Part shown: piece by piece, positions 25,151 to 33,884 of the stretch
Numbering within the stretch: the stretch's first letter is position 1
Layout: each line of letters opens with the position of its first letter
Assembly: GCF_010993745.1 (NCBI RefSeq)
Contig: NZ_WOTN01000003.1
Span: forward strand, 1,814,211-1,878,210
Source: Fodinicola acaciae
GTDB lineage: Bacteria; Actinomycetota; Actinomycetes; Mycobacteriales; HKI-0501
Direction of reading: 5' to 3'
DNA length: 64,000 bases
The notes under the pieces: model-generated
The model's input: the letters and a program-made list of their open reading frames with translations, nothing else
What the model was told of the DNA's origin: nothing
The model's database searches: none
Program-made: the position numbers and the translations under genes

Positions 25151-25167
25151 CCTATTTGCGCGACCTC

Positions 25168-26217
25168 TTAGTATTCCACGAAAATCCGCTGCTCGACGGC
25201 GTCGACGGTGACCAGGCCGCCGTTGGGAAGAGTGAGCACCGGGTCGGTGTGGCCGATGTCCAGGCCGGTCACCACCGGCACGTCCAGCTCGTACTCCGCC
25301 ACGGCGGCCAGCACGGTGGCCTCCTGTTCAGCGACGTACGCCGCCTTCTCCTCGAGGCTGTTCTGCCGCTCCAGCGACCAGGCTTTCGGCCTGCCCACGA
25401 GGATCGCGGAAAACTGCCGCAGTAAACCGCGCTCACCGAAACACATCAGCATCCGCTCAACCTCGAGAGCTGACGGCATTTCCTCCGACGTCTCCAGATA
25501 AAACACGCAGCCGGCGTATGCCTCGTTGTCCAGGATCCGGTCGGCGGCCAGGTTCCAGAACAGGATCTCCAGGTTGCCACCCCACAGCACACCGCTGATC
25601 TTGCGGCTCGGACCGTGCCAGCGCCAGCCCTCCGACGCCGCCATCGGCGGCTCGGTCTGCAGGTTTTTCGGGTCTCTCCAGTCGAAATCGACGTCGCGAT
25701 AGTCGGTCGAGGCGGTCAACTCGTAGGTGCCGGCGGAAAACAGGGCGGCGCGCAACGACAGCTCGGTGAGCGAGTGCATGGCGCCGCCACGGCCGAGCGC
25801 GGTCATCACCGTCGCGCCGTGGAAGGAGACAATGCCCGCGGTCCACAGAAAGTTGATCAGGTTGGTGTTGTCGCTCAGCCCGAAAAACGGCTTGGGGTGA
25901 GCGCGGATCAGGTCGATGTCCAGGTGCCGCAACACTTTCAGCTGGTCGGAGCCACCGATTGTCGCGATGACGGCGGACGTACGTTCGTCGGTGAAAGCGG
26001 CGTGAATGTCGGCGGCTCGGTCGGCCGGCGCGGCCCCCATGATCCTGGTCGTCGGATATTCCACCGGCGTAAGGTCGAAATCCCTCGCGAGCCGCTTGAG
26101 CCCCAACTCGTGCGGCAGCGGAAAGATCGCCGGCAGGCCGCTGGACGGCGAAATGACGCTGATGCCGTCACCCGGTTTGACCTTGGCTGGATTCACGAAG
26201 GAACGCATGGCGGCCAT
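25168..26217 (-). CDS. S66-family peptidase (LD-carboxypeptidase/MccF-like)
   Basis: A 349-residue serine peptidase of family S66: GDGISVISPSSGLPA at the start, ATIGGSDQ, the nucleophile Ser in FFGLSDNTNL, the Glu in YLETSEE, and the His in GLDIGHTDPV. Members cleave L,D-peptide bonds of murein tetrapeptides or inactivate microcin C-like compounds; the EE/GDN details look closer to the MccF-like branch, so self-immunity is possible. Met1 (26217) and Met4 (26208) are both usable; no ribosome site stands out. It lies upstream of the transposon with its stop formed by TTAG. Confidence 0.88.
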   Translation of the reverse strand: MAAMRSFVNPAKVKPGDGISVISPSSGLPAIFPLPHELGLKRLARDFDLTPVEYPTTRIMGAAPADRAADIHAAFTDERTSAVIATIGGSDQLKVLRHLDIDLIRAHPKPFFGLSDNTNLINFLWTAGIVSFHGATVMTALGRGGAMHSLTELSLRAALFSAGTYELTASTDYRDVDFDWRDPKNLQTEPPMAASEGWRWHGPSRKISGVLWGGNLEILFWNLAADRILDNEAYAGCVFYLETSEEMPSALEVERMLMCFGERGLLRQFSAILVGRPKAWSLERQNSLEEKAAYVAEQEATVLAAVAEYELDVPVVTGLDIGHTDPVLTLPNGGLVTVDAVEQRIFVEY

Positions 26218-26229
26218 GGTAGCCGCGGA

Positions 26230-27264
<1,035 letters not shown>

Positions 27265-27325
27265 GCCTGAAAACCATACGCGGTAACGTGCCGGCAGCGG
27301 GTAACGGATCTCCTGGAGGCAGTCG

Positions 27326-28078
27326 ATGACCGAGCTGAACGCCGACCAGCGGTTCTGGCTGGCGGCGGTGCGGACCGAGGGCTCGGTCCTGCGCGCGGCG
27401 GTCACTCCGGACGAGCTGGACGCGCCGGTGCCGTCCTGCCCGGACTGGACCGTCGCCACGCTGGTCGGCCACCTCGGCGTCGTCTACCAGTTCCAGCGCA
27501 CGCACTTCGTCCGCGGCACCACCAGCCGGCCGGAGAACGCGCGCGTCACGCCGCCGGACGGCCCGGCCGTCCTCGACTTCTTCGACGAACAGCTGGCCGC
27601 GGTGGTCGCCGCGCTGGAGAACCTCGACCCCGGCCTGCCGGCCTGGAACTGGGGCACGACGCCGAAACTGGCCGCCTTCTGGTTTCGCCGGATGGCGCTG
27701 GAGACGGCCGTACACCGGTGGGACGCGCAGGCCGCTGTCGGCATTCCGCATCCGATCGAGCCACGGCTGGCCGTCGACGGCATCGCCGAGGTCTTCGACA
27801 CCTTCCTCCCGGCCGGCCGCCGCAAGGGCCCCGACGACGCGGAAGGTGTCGTACGGCTGAACGCCTCGGACACCCAGGACCGATGGGTCCTGCGCGTACG
27901 CGGCACGGCCTTCAGCGTGCTGGACACCAACACCGTGCTCGACCCCGGTCCCGGCGCGCAGGCGGCGGCGAAGGGGACCGCCAGCGACCTGCTGCTGGCG
28001 CTGTGGGGCCGCATCCCGATCGACGTACTGGAGATCAGCGGCGAAGGTCACCTGGTCGAGGCCCTGCGTACCGGCTGA
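27326..28078 (+). CDS. Maleylpyruvate isomerase-family mycothiol-dependent enzyme (mDMPI/DinB-like)
   Basis: A 250-residue protein with the mDMPI N-terminal metal-binding helical bundle: CPDWTVATLVGHLGVVYQFQ (His of the triad), MALETAVHRWDAQAA (His-x3-Asp), then a C-terminal SCP2-like domain (WVLRVRGTAFSVLD, LLLALWGRIP). Family members use mycothiol as cofactor, consistent with mshA and mshD in the window. The particular reaction is unknown. ATG 27326 after CTGGAGGCAG. It is divergent from murB. Confidence 0.9.
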   Translation: MTELNADQRFWLAAVRTEGSVLRAAVTPDELDAPVPSCPDWTVATLVGHLGVVYQFQRTHFVRGTTSRPENARVTPPDGPAVLDFFDEQLAAVVAALENLDPGLPAWNWGTTPKLAAFWFRRMALETAVHRWDAQAAVGIPHPIEPRLAVDGIAEVFDTFLPAGRRKGPDDAEGVVRLNASDTQDRWVLRVRGTAFSVLDTNTVLDPGPGAQAAAKGTASDLLLALWGRIPIDVLEISGEGHLVEALRTG

Positions 28079-28104
28079 TGTCGCCGTGACGACTCGTTGC
28101 GGCA

Positions 28105-28142
28105 AAGAGCCCGGCGCCACCGTGAGGTGAGGCCGGGCTCTT
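28105..28142. terminator. Bidirectional hairpin terminator
   Basis: AAGAGCCCGGC and GCCGGGCTCTT form an 11-bp perfect stem between the convergent ends of the mDMPI gene (28078) and the chaplin-like gene (28156). The AAGAG/CTCTT flanks give short A and T runs on both strands. Confidence 0.8.
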
Positions 28143-28155
28143 CAGGAGTGCCGGA

Positions 28156-28896
28156 TCAGTGACCGAGCACGCCGGCGATGCCGCCGATCGCGATCGCGTT
28201 GTTCGACACGTTGATCGGCGCGTTGACGCCGGCGATCACCTGGTTGCCGCCCAGGATGCTGTGCGAACCGTCGGTGACGCCACCGACGTTCTGGCCGCCG
28301 CTGGCCGGCTTGGACGTACCAGCCGGTACGAACGCGTGCCCGAGCACGCCGATCGCGTTGTTGGACACGTTCACCGGCATGTTGACGCCGGCGATCACCT
28401 GGTTGCCGCCGCCGATGCTGCCGGTGCCGTCGGTGACGCCACCGGTGTTCGGGCCGTCCTTGCTGACGGCCTTCGGAGCCTTGACGGCCGGCTTCTTGCC
28501 GACGATGGCGGTGCCGAGGCCGGCGACCGCGTTGTTCGACACGTTGATCGGCGAGTTGAGCGAGCCAATGGCCTGGTTGCCGCCGCCGATGCTGTGCGAG
28601 CCGTCGGTGACGCCGCCAGTGTTGGGTCCGTCGGCGTGGCCGCCACTGCCGCTGCCGCTGCCGCCGTGCCTGGCCGGTGCGACGATCGCGTGGCCGAGCC
28701 CGGCGACCGCGTTGTTGGTGACCTCGACCGGCGCGTTGACTGCGGCGATCACCTGGTTACCACCGAGGATGCTGTGCGACCCGTCGGTCACGCCCCCGGT
28801 GTTCGGGCCTGCGGCGAAGGCGGACGTGGCGGACATCGCCACCAGTCCACCGGCGAGCAACGCGGTCTGGACAGACCTGCGTACCCATACGTTCAT
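28156..28896 (-). CDS. Secreted chaplin-like repeat protein
   Basis: 246 residues with a signal peptide (1-29, ending AFA-AG). The mature part is four repeats of about 45-60 residues, each with GPNTGGVTDGSHSI, GGNQVIAGVNAPINVSNNA and a hydrophobic end such as VAGLGHAIV. The NVIxxxVxxPxxVxxNAV pattern resembles chaplin domains, the amyloid-forming surfactants of Streptomyces aerial hyphae, but the paired Cys of short chaplins are absent. Linkers between repeats are Gly/Ser or Lys rich. Probably a surface fibre or hydrophobic coat protein. Confidence 0.75.
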   Translation of the reverse strand: MNVWVRRSVQTALLAGGLVAMSATSAFAAGPNTGGVTDGSHSILGGNQVIAAVNAPVEVTNNAVAGLGHAIVAPARHGGSGSGSGGHADGPNTGGVTDGSHSIGGGNQAIGSLNSPINVSNNAVAGLGTAIVGKKPAVKAPKAVSKDGPNTGGVTDGTGSIGGGNQVIAGVNMPVNVSNNAIGVLGHAFVPAGTSKPASGGQNVGGVTDGSHSILGGNQVIAGVNAPINVSNNAIAIGGIAGVLGH

Positions 28897-29229
28897 GGTG
28901 CTCCGATCTAGCTGGAGGGACAGGACCGTGGACGACGGTGGCCACGTGGACTCGTGCGTACGACGCTGCCGCGCCGCGCCGAAGGTCCGCGCCGTCCGCC
29001 AGTACGCGCGAAACCCCACATCGCGCGTCGCCGGCGGACGACTCACGGCGGGCCGAGCCCCCGACGGGAGGAAAGTCCCGGCATCGCATCTACCCGCAGT
29101 GTCTAACTTTTGACGTACTGTGACGCCAGGGCAAAAGTTAACATCACCTCATAAGCGTCCACAAGGGGTAAGCGTAATGAATGTGTCTAATCGGACGTAC
29201 GACATCGTCCACAGAGGACGCTGACCAGC
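28897..29229. other. Long upstream region of the chaplin-like gene
   Basis: This 333-bp region contains no credible ORF. Near the gene it holds CGGAG as ribosome site. Further upstream (29100-29160) the sequence is AT-richer and carries TAACTTTTGACG and GCAAAAGTTAACATC, a near-inverted pair AACTTTTG/CAAAAGTT around 29106-29139 that may be an operator. The length of leader suggests complex developmental control, but I see no known riboswitch. Confidence 0.5.
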
Positions 29230-29270
29230 AAAAAGCCGGCCGGCGGAAGGAAAATCCGCGCGGCCGGCCG
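29230..29270 (-). terminator. Intrinsic terminator of sodA
   Basis: On the minus strand, CGGCCGGCCGCGCGGA and TCCGCCGGCCGGC form a long GC stem, followed directly by TTTTTG. It begins eleven bases after the sodA stop codon and is the clearest rho-independent terminator in the window. Confidence 0.88.
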
Positions 29271-29280
29271 TTGTCGACAG

Positions 29281-29895
29281 CTATCCGAGCCTGACGCCCC
29301 GCGCCGCGGTGAAGCGGTCGGTGACGTCCTGCCAGTTGACGATGTTCCACCAGGCCTTCACATAGTCGGCCTTGACGTTGCGATATTGCAGATAGAACGC
29401 GTGCTCCCACATGTCGAGCATCAGCAGCGGCGCGATGCCGGCCGGCAGGTTTCCCTGGTGGTCGTACAGCTGGCAGATGATCAGCTTCTGGCCGAGGCTG
29501 TCCCAGGCCAGGATGGCCCAGCCGGAGCCCTGGATGCCGGTCGCGCTGGCGGTGAAGTGCGCGCGGAACCCGTCGAACGATCCGAAATGCTCGTCGATCG
29601 CGGCGGCCAGCTCGCCGTCCGGCTTGTCACCACCGTCAGGCGACATGTTCGGCCAGAAGACCGAATGGTTCACGTGGCCGGCCAGGTTGAAGGCCAGGTT
29701 TTTCTGCAGCAGGTTGACCGTGCCGGCGATCGCGCCCGACTCACGCGCCTCGGCCATCTGCTCCAGCGCGTCGTTGGTGCCTTTCACATACGCCTGGTGG
29801 TGCTTGCTGTGGTGCAACTCCATGATCTCGCCGCTGATGTGCGGCTCCAACGCGCCGTAGTCGTACGGCAGGTCGGGCAGCTGATAGGTCGCCAC
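29281..29895 (-). CDS. sodA: Superoxide dismutase (Fe/Mn family)
   Basis: A 204-residue Fe/Mn dismutase. Metal ligands are visible: His in [13 protein letters not shown], His in [13 protein letters not shown], and Asp and His in [25 protein letters not shown] and [19 protein letters not shown] are family signatures. Mn versus Fe use cannot be decided from this alone. GTG 29895 is chosen because the protein then begins [20 protein letters not shown], the usual N-terminus, with GAGGAG upstream. It has no signal peptide, so it is cytoplasmic or leaderless-secreted. Confidence 0.96.
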   Translation of the reverse strand: MATYQLPDLPYDYGALEPHISGEIMELHHSKHHQAYVKGTNDALEQMAEARESGAIAGTVNLLQKNLAFNLAGHVNHSVFWPNMSPDGGDKPDGELAAAIDEHFGSFDGFRAHFTASATGIQGSGWAILAWDSLGQKLIICQLYDHQGNLPAGIAPLLMLDMWEHAFYLQYRNVKADYVKAWWNIVNWQDVTDRFTAARGVRLG

Positions 29896-29986
29896 TGCGG
29901 AAGCTCCTCGCCTCGAAACTGTAGGCACTTGCTCCTGCAAACTCTATGCAAGTGCGTTGAGACGGCAACTCTGTGCCCGGTCGAAT

Positions 29987-30039
29987 GGCCGCATGGCCAC
30001 CATGCGTGCGCCCAACGCACGCATGGTGGCCATGCGGCC
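29987..30039. terminator. Perfect nested hairpin repeat downstream of the macro-domain operon
   Basis: Two 24-base arms, beginning GGCCGCATGGCCACCATGCG and ending in the exact complement, surround a CCCAA loop. Each arm also folds alone as GCATGG-CCA-CCATGC. It lies between the macro-domain stop (30047) and the sodA start (29895), so it should end the operon that reads from hbhA's neighbour DUF2516. No mismatches exist in the 24 pairs. Confidence 0.75.
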
Positions 30040-30046
30040 AAGCGGT

Positions 30047-30568
30047 CTAGAGCTCGGCGGCCGGGCCGAGGAGCGCGGAGGCGGCCGCGTACGCGCGCGC
30101 GTCGAAGAGAACGAGGCGCACGTCGGTGACGGCCGTCGTGGCGGTTGAGATGGCCGTGACGGCCTGCTGAACGGCGTCGGCGATCGGCCAGCCGTAGACG
30201 CCGGCGGACACCAGCGGAAAGGCGACGCTCGACGCGCCGAGCTCGTCGGCGACGGCCAGCGAGGTGGTGTAACAGCAGCGGAGCAGGTCCGACTGGTCGA
30301 GGCCGGCGGCATAGACCGGTCCGACCGTGTGGATCACCCAGCGAGCCGGCAGCCGGCCGGCCGTGGTGGCGACCGCCTGGCCCGTCTGCAGGCCGGCGCG
30401 ATGGGTCGTACGGCGCAGCTCGCGGCAGGCGTCCATGATCGCCGGTCCGCCGGCGCGATGGATCGCGCCATCGACACCGCCGCCGCCGGACAGGCCGGAG
30501 TTGGCGGCGTTCACGATCGCGTCGACGTGTTCCTGGGTGATGTCGCCCTGCCGATAGCGAAGCGTCAC
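30047..30568 (-). CDS. Macro-domain protein (ADP-ribose/O-acetyl-ADP-ribose hydrolase type)
   Basis: A 173-residue macro domain of the YmdB/MacroD class: GDITQEHVDAIVNAANSGLS (with the NAAN motif), GGGGVDGAIHRAGG, GQAVATTAGRLPARWVIHTV and VAFPLVSAGVYGWP. These bind ADP-ribose and typically deacetylate O-acetyl-ADP-ribose or remove ADP-ribose from proteins. GTG 30568 overlaps the stop of the DUF2516 gene (GTGA). Partner ADP-ribosyltransferase is not in the window. Confidence 0.93.
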   Translation of the reverse strand: MTLRYRQGDITQEHVDAIVNAANSGLSGGGGVDGAIHRAGGPAIMDACRELRRTTHRAGLQTGQAVATTAGRLPARWVIHTVGPVYAAGLDQSDLLRCCYTTSLAVADELGASSVAFPLVSAGVYGWPIADAVQQAVTAISTATTAVTDVRLVLFDARAYAAASALLGPAAEL

Positions 30569-30885
30569 CAAGAGGACGAGCCGCCCTCGGTGACCTCACG
30601 CAGCGCCGGCCGTACGTCCACCAGATAGACCAGCGCCGCGGTGATCGCGATCAGGCCGAGGATGTTGGCCGGCGACAGGCCGAGCACGATGGTGACCAGC
30701 ACGCAGGCCAGGTTGATGCCGACCCAGGCCTGCTTGGTCAGCTTGCCGGCGGCCGTGTACGCGTCGGCGCGTTGGGTGATGGAGTGCACCAGCGCGATCA
30801 CCTCGGTGATCGCGGCGGCCAGCAGCAGCACCGACATCACCACGGTCTGGACCGGGGTGATGATGTCAATAGCGACCGGTGGCAT
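30565..30885 (-). CDS. DUF2516-family small membrane protein
   Basis: A 106-residue protein with three hydrophobic helices (residues 7-30, 48-68, 70-88) and short charged ends. Family DUF2516 is conserved in actinobacteria beside the HbhA and XRE regulator genes, as here (Rv0476 equivalent). ATG 30885 lacks a ribosome site, but TAGTCT lies seven bases upstream, a leaderless-type promoter. The function is unknown; overlap with the macro gene suggests co-expression. Confidence 0.85.
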   Translation of the reverse strand: MPPVAIDIITPVQTVVMSVLLLAAAITEVIALVHSITQRADAYTAAGKLTKQAWVGINLACVLVTIVLGLSPANILGLIAITAALVYLVDVRPALREVTEGGSSSW

Positions 30886-30898
30886 AGCACTAAGACTA

Positions 30899-30930
30899 GT
30901 ACGGCCCCGGAGCAAAGCCCGGGGCCGTAC
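30899..30930. terminator. GC-rich hairpin after hbhA
   Basis: GTACGGCCCCGG and CCGGGGCCGTAC make a perfect 12-bp stem with an 8-base loop, 15 bases after the hbhA stop. It overlaps the promoter side of the DUF2516 gene. A short or absent T-run makes its strength uncertain. Confidence 0.65.
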
Positions 30931-30944
30931 GAGATGACGTTGAC

Positions 30945-31427
30945 TCAGCCGACCTTGTCGGCGCCGTCCTGGACGGCCTTGCCGGCCGCGGCGGCGGTCT
31001 TCTTGGCCGAGGTGGTGGTGGCCTTGGCGCTGGTCTGGGTGCGCTGGGCGCCACGGCGGACGGTGGTGGCGGTGGCCTTGGCGGACCGTGCGGTGTTCTC
31101 CACCCGGTTGACCAGCTCCTGGGTCGCCTTCTGGTTGCGGATCGACTCGACGACCTTGTGGCCGCGGGTGACCAGCTCGTCGTAGGCCTTGGTGGCCTTG
31201 GTCTGCGCCTCCTCGAACTGCTTGGTCAGCTGCTCGCGCTGCTTGGCCAGCTGTCCGCGGACCTCCTCCGGCTTCACCCGCTCGGCGATCTCCTGCGAGC
31301 GCTTCTGCAGCTCGCTGGCGCGCTTGGGCAGCTTGCGCAGCTCGGCGACGGCGATGTCGGTGACGCCAGCGGCTGCGTAGAGCGGACCGGTCAACAGGTC
31401 GGTGGTGGTGCGGGTCTTGGTGGTCAT
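30945..31427 (-). CDS. hbhA: HbhA-like heparin-binding/coiled-coil protein
   Basis: A 160-residue protein: a TTDLLTGPLYAAAGVTDIAV start like mycobacterial HbhA, a long charged coiled coil (about 25-110, REQLTKQFEEAQTKATKAYD), then a Lys/Ala/Thr-rich tail (ATTTSAKKTAAAAGKA) similar to the heparin-binding C-terminus. In mycobacteria it is a surface adhesin that also affects lipid bodies; in a free-living actinomycete the role is likely cell-surface or polyanion binding. It overlaps the upstream regulator gene (ATGA). Confidence 0.85.
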   Translation of the reverse strand: MTTKTRTTTDLLTGPLYAAAGVTDIAVAELRKLPKRASELQKRSQEIAERVKPEEVRGQLAKQREQLTKQFEEAQTKATKAYDELVTRGHKVVESIRNQKATQELVNRVENTARSAKATATTVRRGAQRTQTSAKATTTSAKKTAAAAGKAVQDGADKVG

Positions 31428-31894
31428 GGGGATGTCTCCTCTGCAGCGGCTGGTGCCGCCGGGTCGGTTGCGCTCTCGGACTCTTGCGAGATCTTCTGCT
31501 CCGCGTCGGCCACCACTTCCGCGACCGCTGGATCGTCCACTGTGGACACCGCGGAATTGGCGCGTACGAAGGACTCGTAGACCTCGATCAGTATTTGTTT
31601 TTGCCGGTCGGTGAGCACCGGATCGGCGGTGACCGCCTCGTGGACGCCCTTTTCCTCGCGACCATCCAGCAGCCCGGCCCGCAGATACATGATCGGCGTC
31701 GAGATCCGCAGTGCTGACGCGATCTGTTGCAGCACCTCCGCGCTCGGCTTGCGCAACCCGCGCTCGATCTGGCTGAGGTACGGGTTGCTGACACCCGCCT
31801 GAGCGGCCAACTGACGGAGTGAGATCTGCGCGCGCACCCGCTGTTCGCGGATGTATTCCCCCAACTCACCCAGTGGGCCGGTCAATCCGGGCAT
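31424..31894 (-). CDS. XRE-family helix-turn-helix regulator upstream of hbhA
   Basis: A 156-residue regulator with a Cro/C1-type HTH (residues 9-66): LGEYIREQRVRAQISLRQLA, AQAGVSNPYLSQIERGLRKP and SAEVLQQIASALRIS. The C-terminal part is acidic and low in complexity (SESATDPAAPAAAEETSP). The stop overlaps the hbhA start, so both are one translation unit. It matches Rv0474. The promoter at 31901-31929 has GCTAGC repeats that may be its own operator. Confidence 0.9.
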   Translation of the reverse strand: MPGLTGPLGELGEYIREQRVRAQISLRQLAAQAGVSNPYLSQIERGLRKPSAEVLQQIASALRISTPIMYLRAGLLDGREEKGVHEAVTADPVLTDRQKQILIEVYESFVRANSAVSTVDDPAVAEVVADAEQKISQESESATDPAAPAAAEETSP

Positions 31895-31900
31895 GCCTTC

Positions 31901-31949
31901 ACCATAGGCAGCCCTGCTAGCAATTGCAAGCGCTCAGCTAGCGCTCGCT
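31901..31949 (-). promoter_or_regulatory. Promoter and possible autoregulatory operator of the XRE-hbhA operon
   Basis: On the minus strand, TTGCAA (31924-31929) and TATGGT (31901-31906) are separated by exactly 17 bases, with TATGGT six bases from the ATG. TGCTAGCA in the spacer, and AGCGCTAGCTGAGCGCT just upstream, form palindromes that overlap the -35 element. These are seen directly; regulation is inferred. Confidence 0.7.
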
Positions 31950-32035
31950 CGGTGAGACGCGTCACCGGACCTACACCACCCTCTGACCTGCATGTTTCCA
32001 GCATGCTAACAAAATGTGACTGCTAACTGACCGAC

Positions 32036-32755
32036 TCAGTCGACAACCTTCACCCGCAGCCGACGAAAGCCCCGGCCCTTGTTCTCCACCTTGGCGACCT
32101 GCAGCCGGCCGATCTGCTTGGTGGACGCCACGTGCGTACCGCCGTCGGCCTGCGCGTCCAACCCCACGATGTCGACGACCCGGACTTCGGCCAGGTCCGG
32201 CGGCAGCAGGTTGGTGGCCGTACGGATGATGTCCGGGATCGCGAAGGCCTGCTCGCGCGGCAGCACCTTCACGTCGATCCGCCGGTCGGCGACGACCTCG
32301 GCGTTGATCGCGGCCTCCACGGTTTCCTTGAAACCAGGCGGGACTTCGGGCAGGTTGAAGTCCATCCGCGCGGTGCCCGGCTCCATGTTGCCGCCGGTCA
32401 CCAACGCACCGAAGTCGCGGAAGACGACGCCACACAACACGTGCAGGCCGGAGTGCGTACGCATCAGCATGCTGCGCCGCTCGTCCTGCACCGCACCGCG
32501 TACGGCGGTGCCGGCGGGCGGCAGCGGGTCACCTTCGGCCGGCAGCAGATAGAACTCGTCGCCTTTACGCGTGCCGACGATGCGCGTCTCGACGCCACCC
32601 CACAGCAGCGTGCCGTGGTCGGGTGGCTGGCCGCCGCCACCGGGATAGAACGCGGACCGGTCCAGCACGATGCCGCTCTCCGCGTCGGACTGCAGCACGG
32701 TCGCGTCCCATTCGCGCAGCGTCGCGTCTTCCAGATCGAGCCGGTGCGTCGTCAT
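32036..32755 (-). CDS. AlaX-type alanyl-tRNA editing domain protein
   Basis: A 239-residue stand-alone editing protein that likely hydrolyses Ser or Gly mischarged on tRNA-Ala. It begins with the AlaRS-like beta-barrel (AFYPGGGGQPPDHGTL), followed by the metal-binding site: HSGLHVLCGV (His-x3-His) and GGTHVAST (His in the second half; the usual Cys is replaced by Asp in QADGGTH). The residue change may alter metal binding. No overlap with neighbours; it lies between the XRE operon and ygfZ. Confidence 0.88.
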   Translation of the reverse strand: MTTHRLDLEDATLREWDATVLQSDAESGIVLDRSAFYPGGGGQPPDHGTLLWGGVETRIVGTRKGDEFYLLPAEGDPLPPAGTAVRGAVQDERRSMLMRTHSGLHVLCGVVFRDFGALVTGGNMEPGTARMDFNLPEVPPGFKETVEAAINAEVVADRRIDVKVLPREQAFAIPDIIRTATNLLPPDLAEVRVVDIVGLDAQADGGTHVASTKQIGRLQVAKVENKGRGFRRLRVKVVD

Positions 32756-32813
32756 GTGCCGACTCTAGACCCGCCGGGTAGGTGACCTTTTGACGGTCGT
32801 ACGCCCGAAAACG

Positions 32814-33851
32814 TCACCCTCGCGAGGGGCCGACGCGCAGGCCGCGCGGACGTTCGACGCGCGGCCTGTCCTCCTCCGGGACGCTGTCGGGGTCGATGGC
32901 GGCGGCGCGCTCGCCGATCGTCAGCTGAGCGTCGACCGGCGTGTTCCGGCGGACCAGCGCCAACGCGATCTGGCCGAGCTCGACGTGCCGCGCGGCCGTA
33001 CCGACGAAACCGACCTGCCGGTCCCCCAGCGTCACCGGGTCGCCGGCCGCCGGCAGCTCCTCGTCCATGCCGTCCAGATGCAGCAGCACCAGCCGGCGCG
33101 GCGGCTTGCCGAGGTTGTGCACCCGCGCGACGGTCTCCTGGCCGCGATAGCAACCCTTGTCCAGGTGTACGGCGGAGGGCACCCAGCCCGGCTCCTGGAC
33201 GATCGTGCGGTGGTCGGTCTCCAGGCCGAGCCGCGGCCGCCGCTCGGCCACCCGCAGCGCCTCGTACGCCCAGATGCCGGCCACCGGCAGGCCGAGTTTT
33301 CCCACCGTGGCGGCGATTTTCTCGCGCGGCACCAGCAGATCGGCGGCCGTCTGGGACGTACGCCGGACCCAGCCGTCGTCGTACGCGGCGGCGTCGTCCG
33401 GCACGAAGTCCGGCAGCTTGGCGCCGACGATCGTCAGGATGGCCCACGTTTCGGTGACGTCGCTGGGATCCACCCGCAGCATGAAACGCATCGAGTCCAG
33501 GTACGCGGTCAGCGCGGCGGCCGTGCCGGGCTCCACGTCCAGCCACGTCGTCGAGCCGTCGTCGAGGACCCCCAGGTGGTGCTCGACGTGGCCGTGCGGC
33601 GACAAGACGAGCGCCTCGGTGCCGTGCCACGGCGCCAGCCTCTCCAGGTGCTGCGTGGTCAGGCTGTGCAGCCAGGTCAGCCGGTCGGCACCCGGCACGG
33701 CGATCACGCCGCGATGCGAGCGGTCGACGATGCCGGCGCGTTCGAGCAGGACGCGTTGCTCGCGATATGGATCGCCGTAGTGCGCCGCGACACCGGCGTC
33801 GACACCTTCGGCCGCGACGGCTCCAGGCAGGTCCAGCAGTGCTGAGGTCAC
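32814..33851 (-). CDS. ygfZ: YgfZ/CAF17-family folate-binding protein
   Basis: A 345-residue GcvT-like protein with the YgfZ signature KGCYRGQETVARVHNLGKPP (the conserved K-G-C-Y-x-G-Q-E), plus DRSHRGVIAVPGADRLTWLH near the N-terminus. YgfZ/CAF17 uses tetrahydrofolate in repair or assembly of certain Fe-S enzymes. It corresponds to Rv0811c. It is on the opposite strand to the aminodeoxychorismate lyase gene, a folate synthesis enzyme, with Fur in between. Confidence 0.93.
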   Translation of the reverse strand: MTSALLDLPGAVAAEGVDAGVAAHYGDPYREQRVLLERAGIVDRSHRGVIAVPGADRLTWLHSLTTQHLERLAPWHGTEALVLSPHGHVEHHLGVLDDGSTTWLDVEPGTAAALTAYLDSMRFMLRVDPSDVTETWAILTIVGAKLPDFVPDDAAAYDDGWVRRTSQTAADLLVPREKIAATVGKLGLPVAGIWAYEALRVAERRPRLGLETDHRTIVQEPGWVPSAVHLDKGCYRGQETVARVHNLGKPPRRLVLLHLDGMDEELPAAGDPVTLGDRQVGFVGTAARHVELGQIALALVRRNTPVDAQLTIGERAAAIDPDSVPEEDRPRVERPRGLRVGPSRG

Positions 33852-33884
33852 GACCCCAACCGTACCCGCGAAAACCCGCCGCGA

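Larger units (their letters stand above)
23637..25167. mobile_element. Decayed 1.5-kb transposon carrying an IS5-type transposase and an HNH (13E12-like) gene
   Basis: Perfect 15-bp inverted repeats GGTCGCGCAAATAGG (23638-23652) and CCTATTTGCGCGACC (25151-25165) bound the region. TTAG is directly repeated outside them (23633-23636 and 25168-25171). Inside, two broken genes lie on the minus strand, HNH first and transposase three bases after it. The target is the spot where the stop codons of two convergent genes meet, so neither neighbour was damaged. A simple IS5 element would be shorter and would not contain the HNH gene. Confidence 0.85.

Noticed and set aside
23637..25167. Active insertion sequence
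   Set aside because: Transposase is frameshifted with a deletion that should remove a catalytic acidic residue, and the HNH gene is broken in several places.
28897..29280. Riboswitch upstream of the chaplin-like gene
   Set aside because: The leader is long and partly palindromic, but I could not match it to a c-di-AMP or other known aptamer core.
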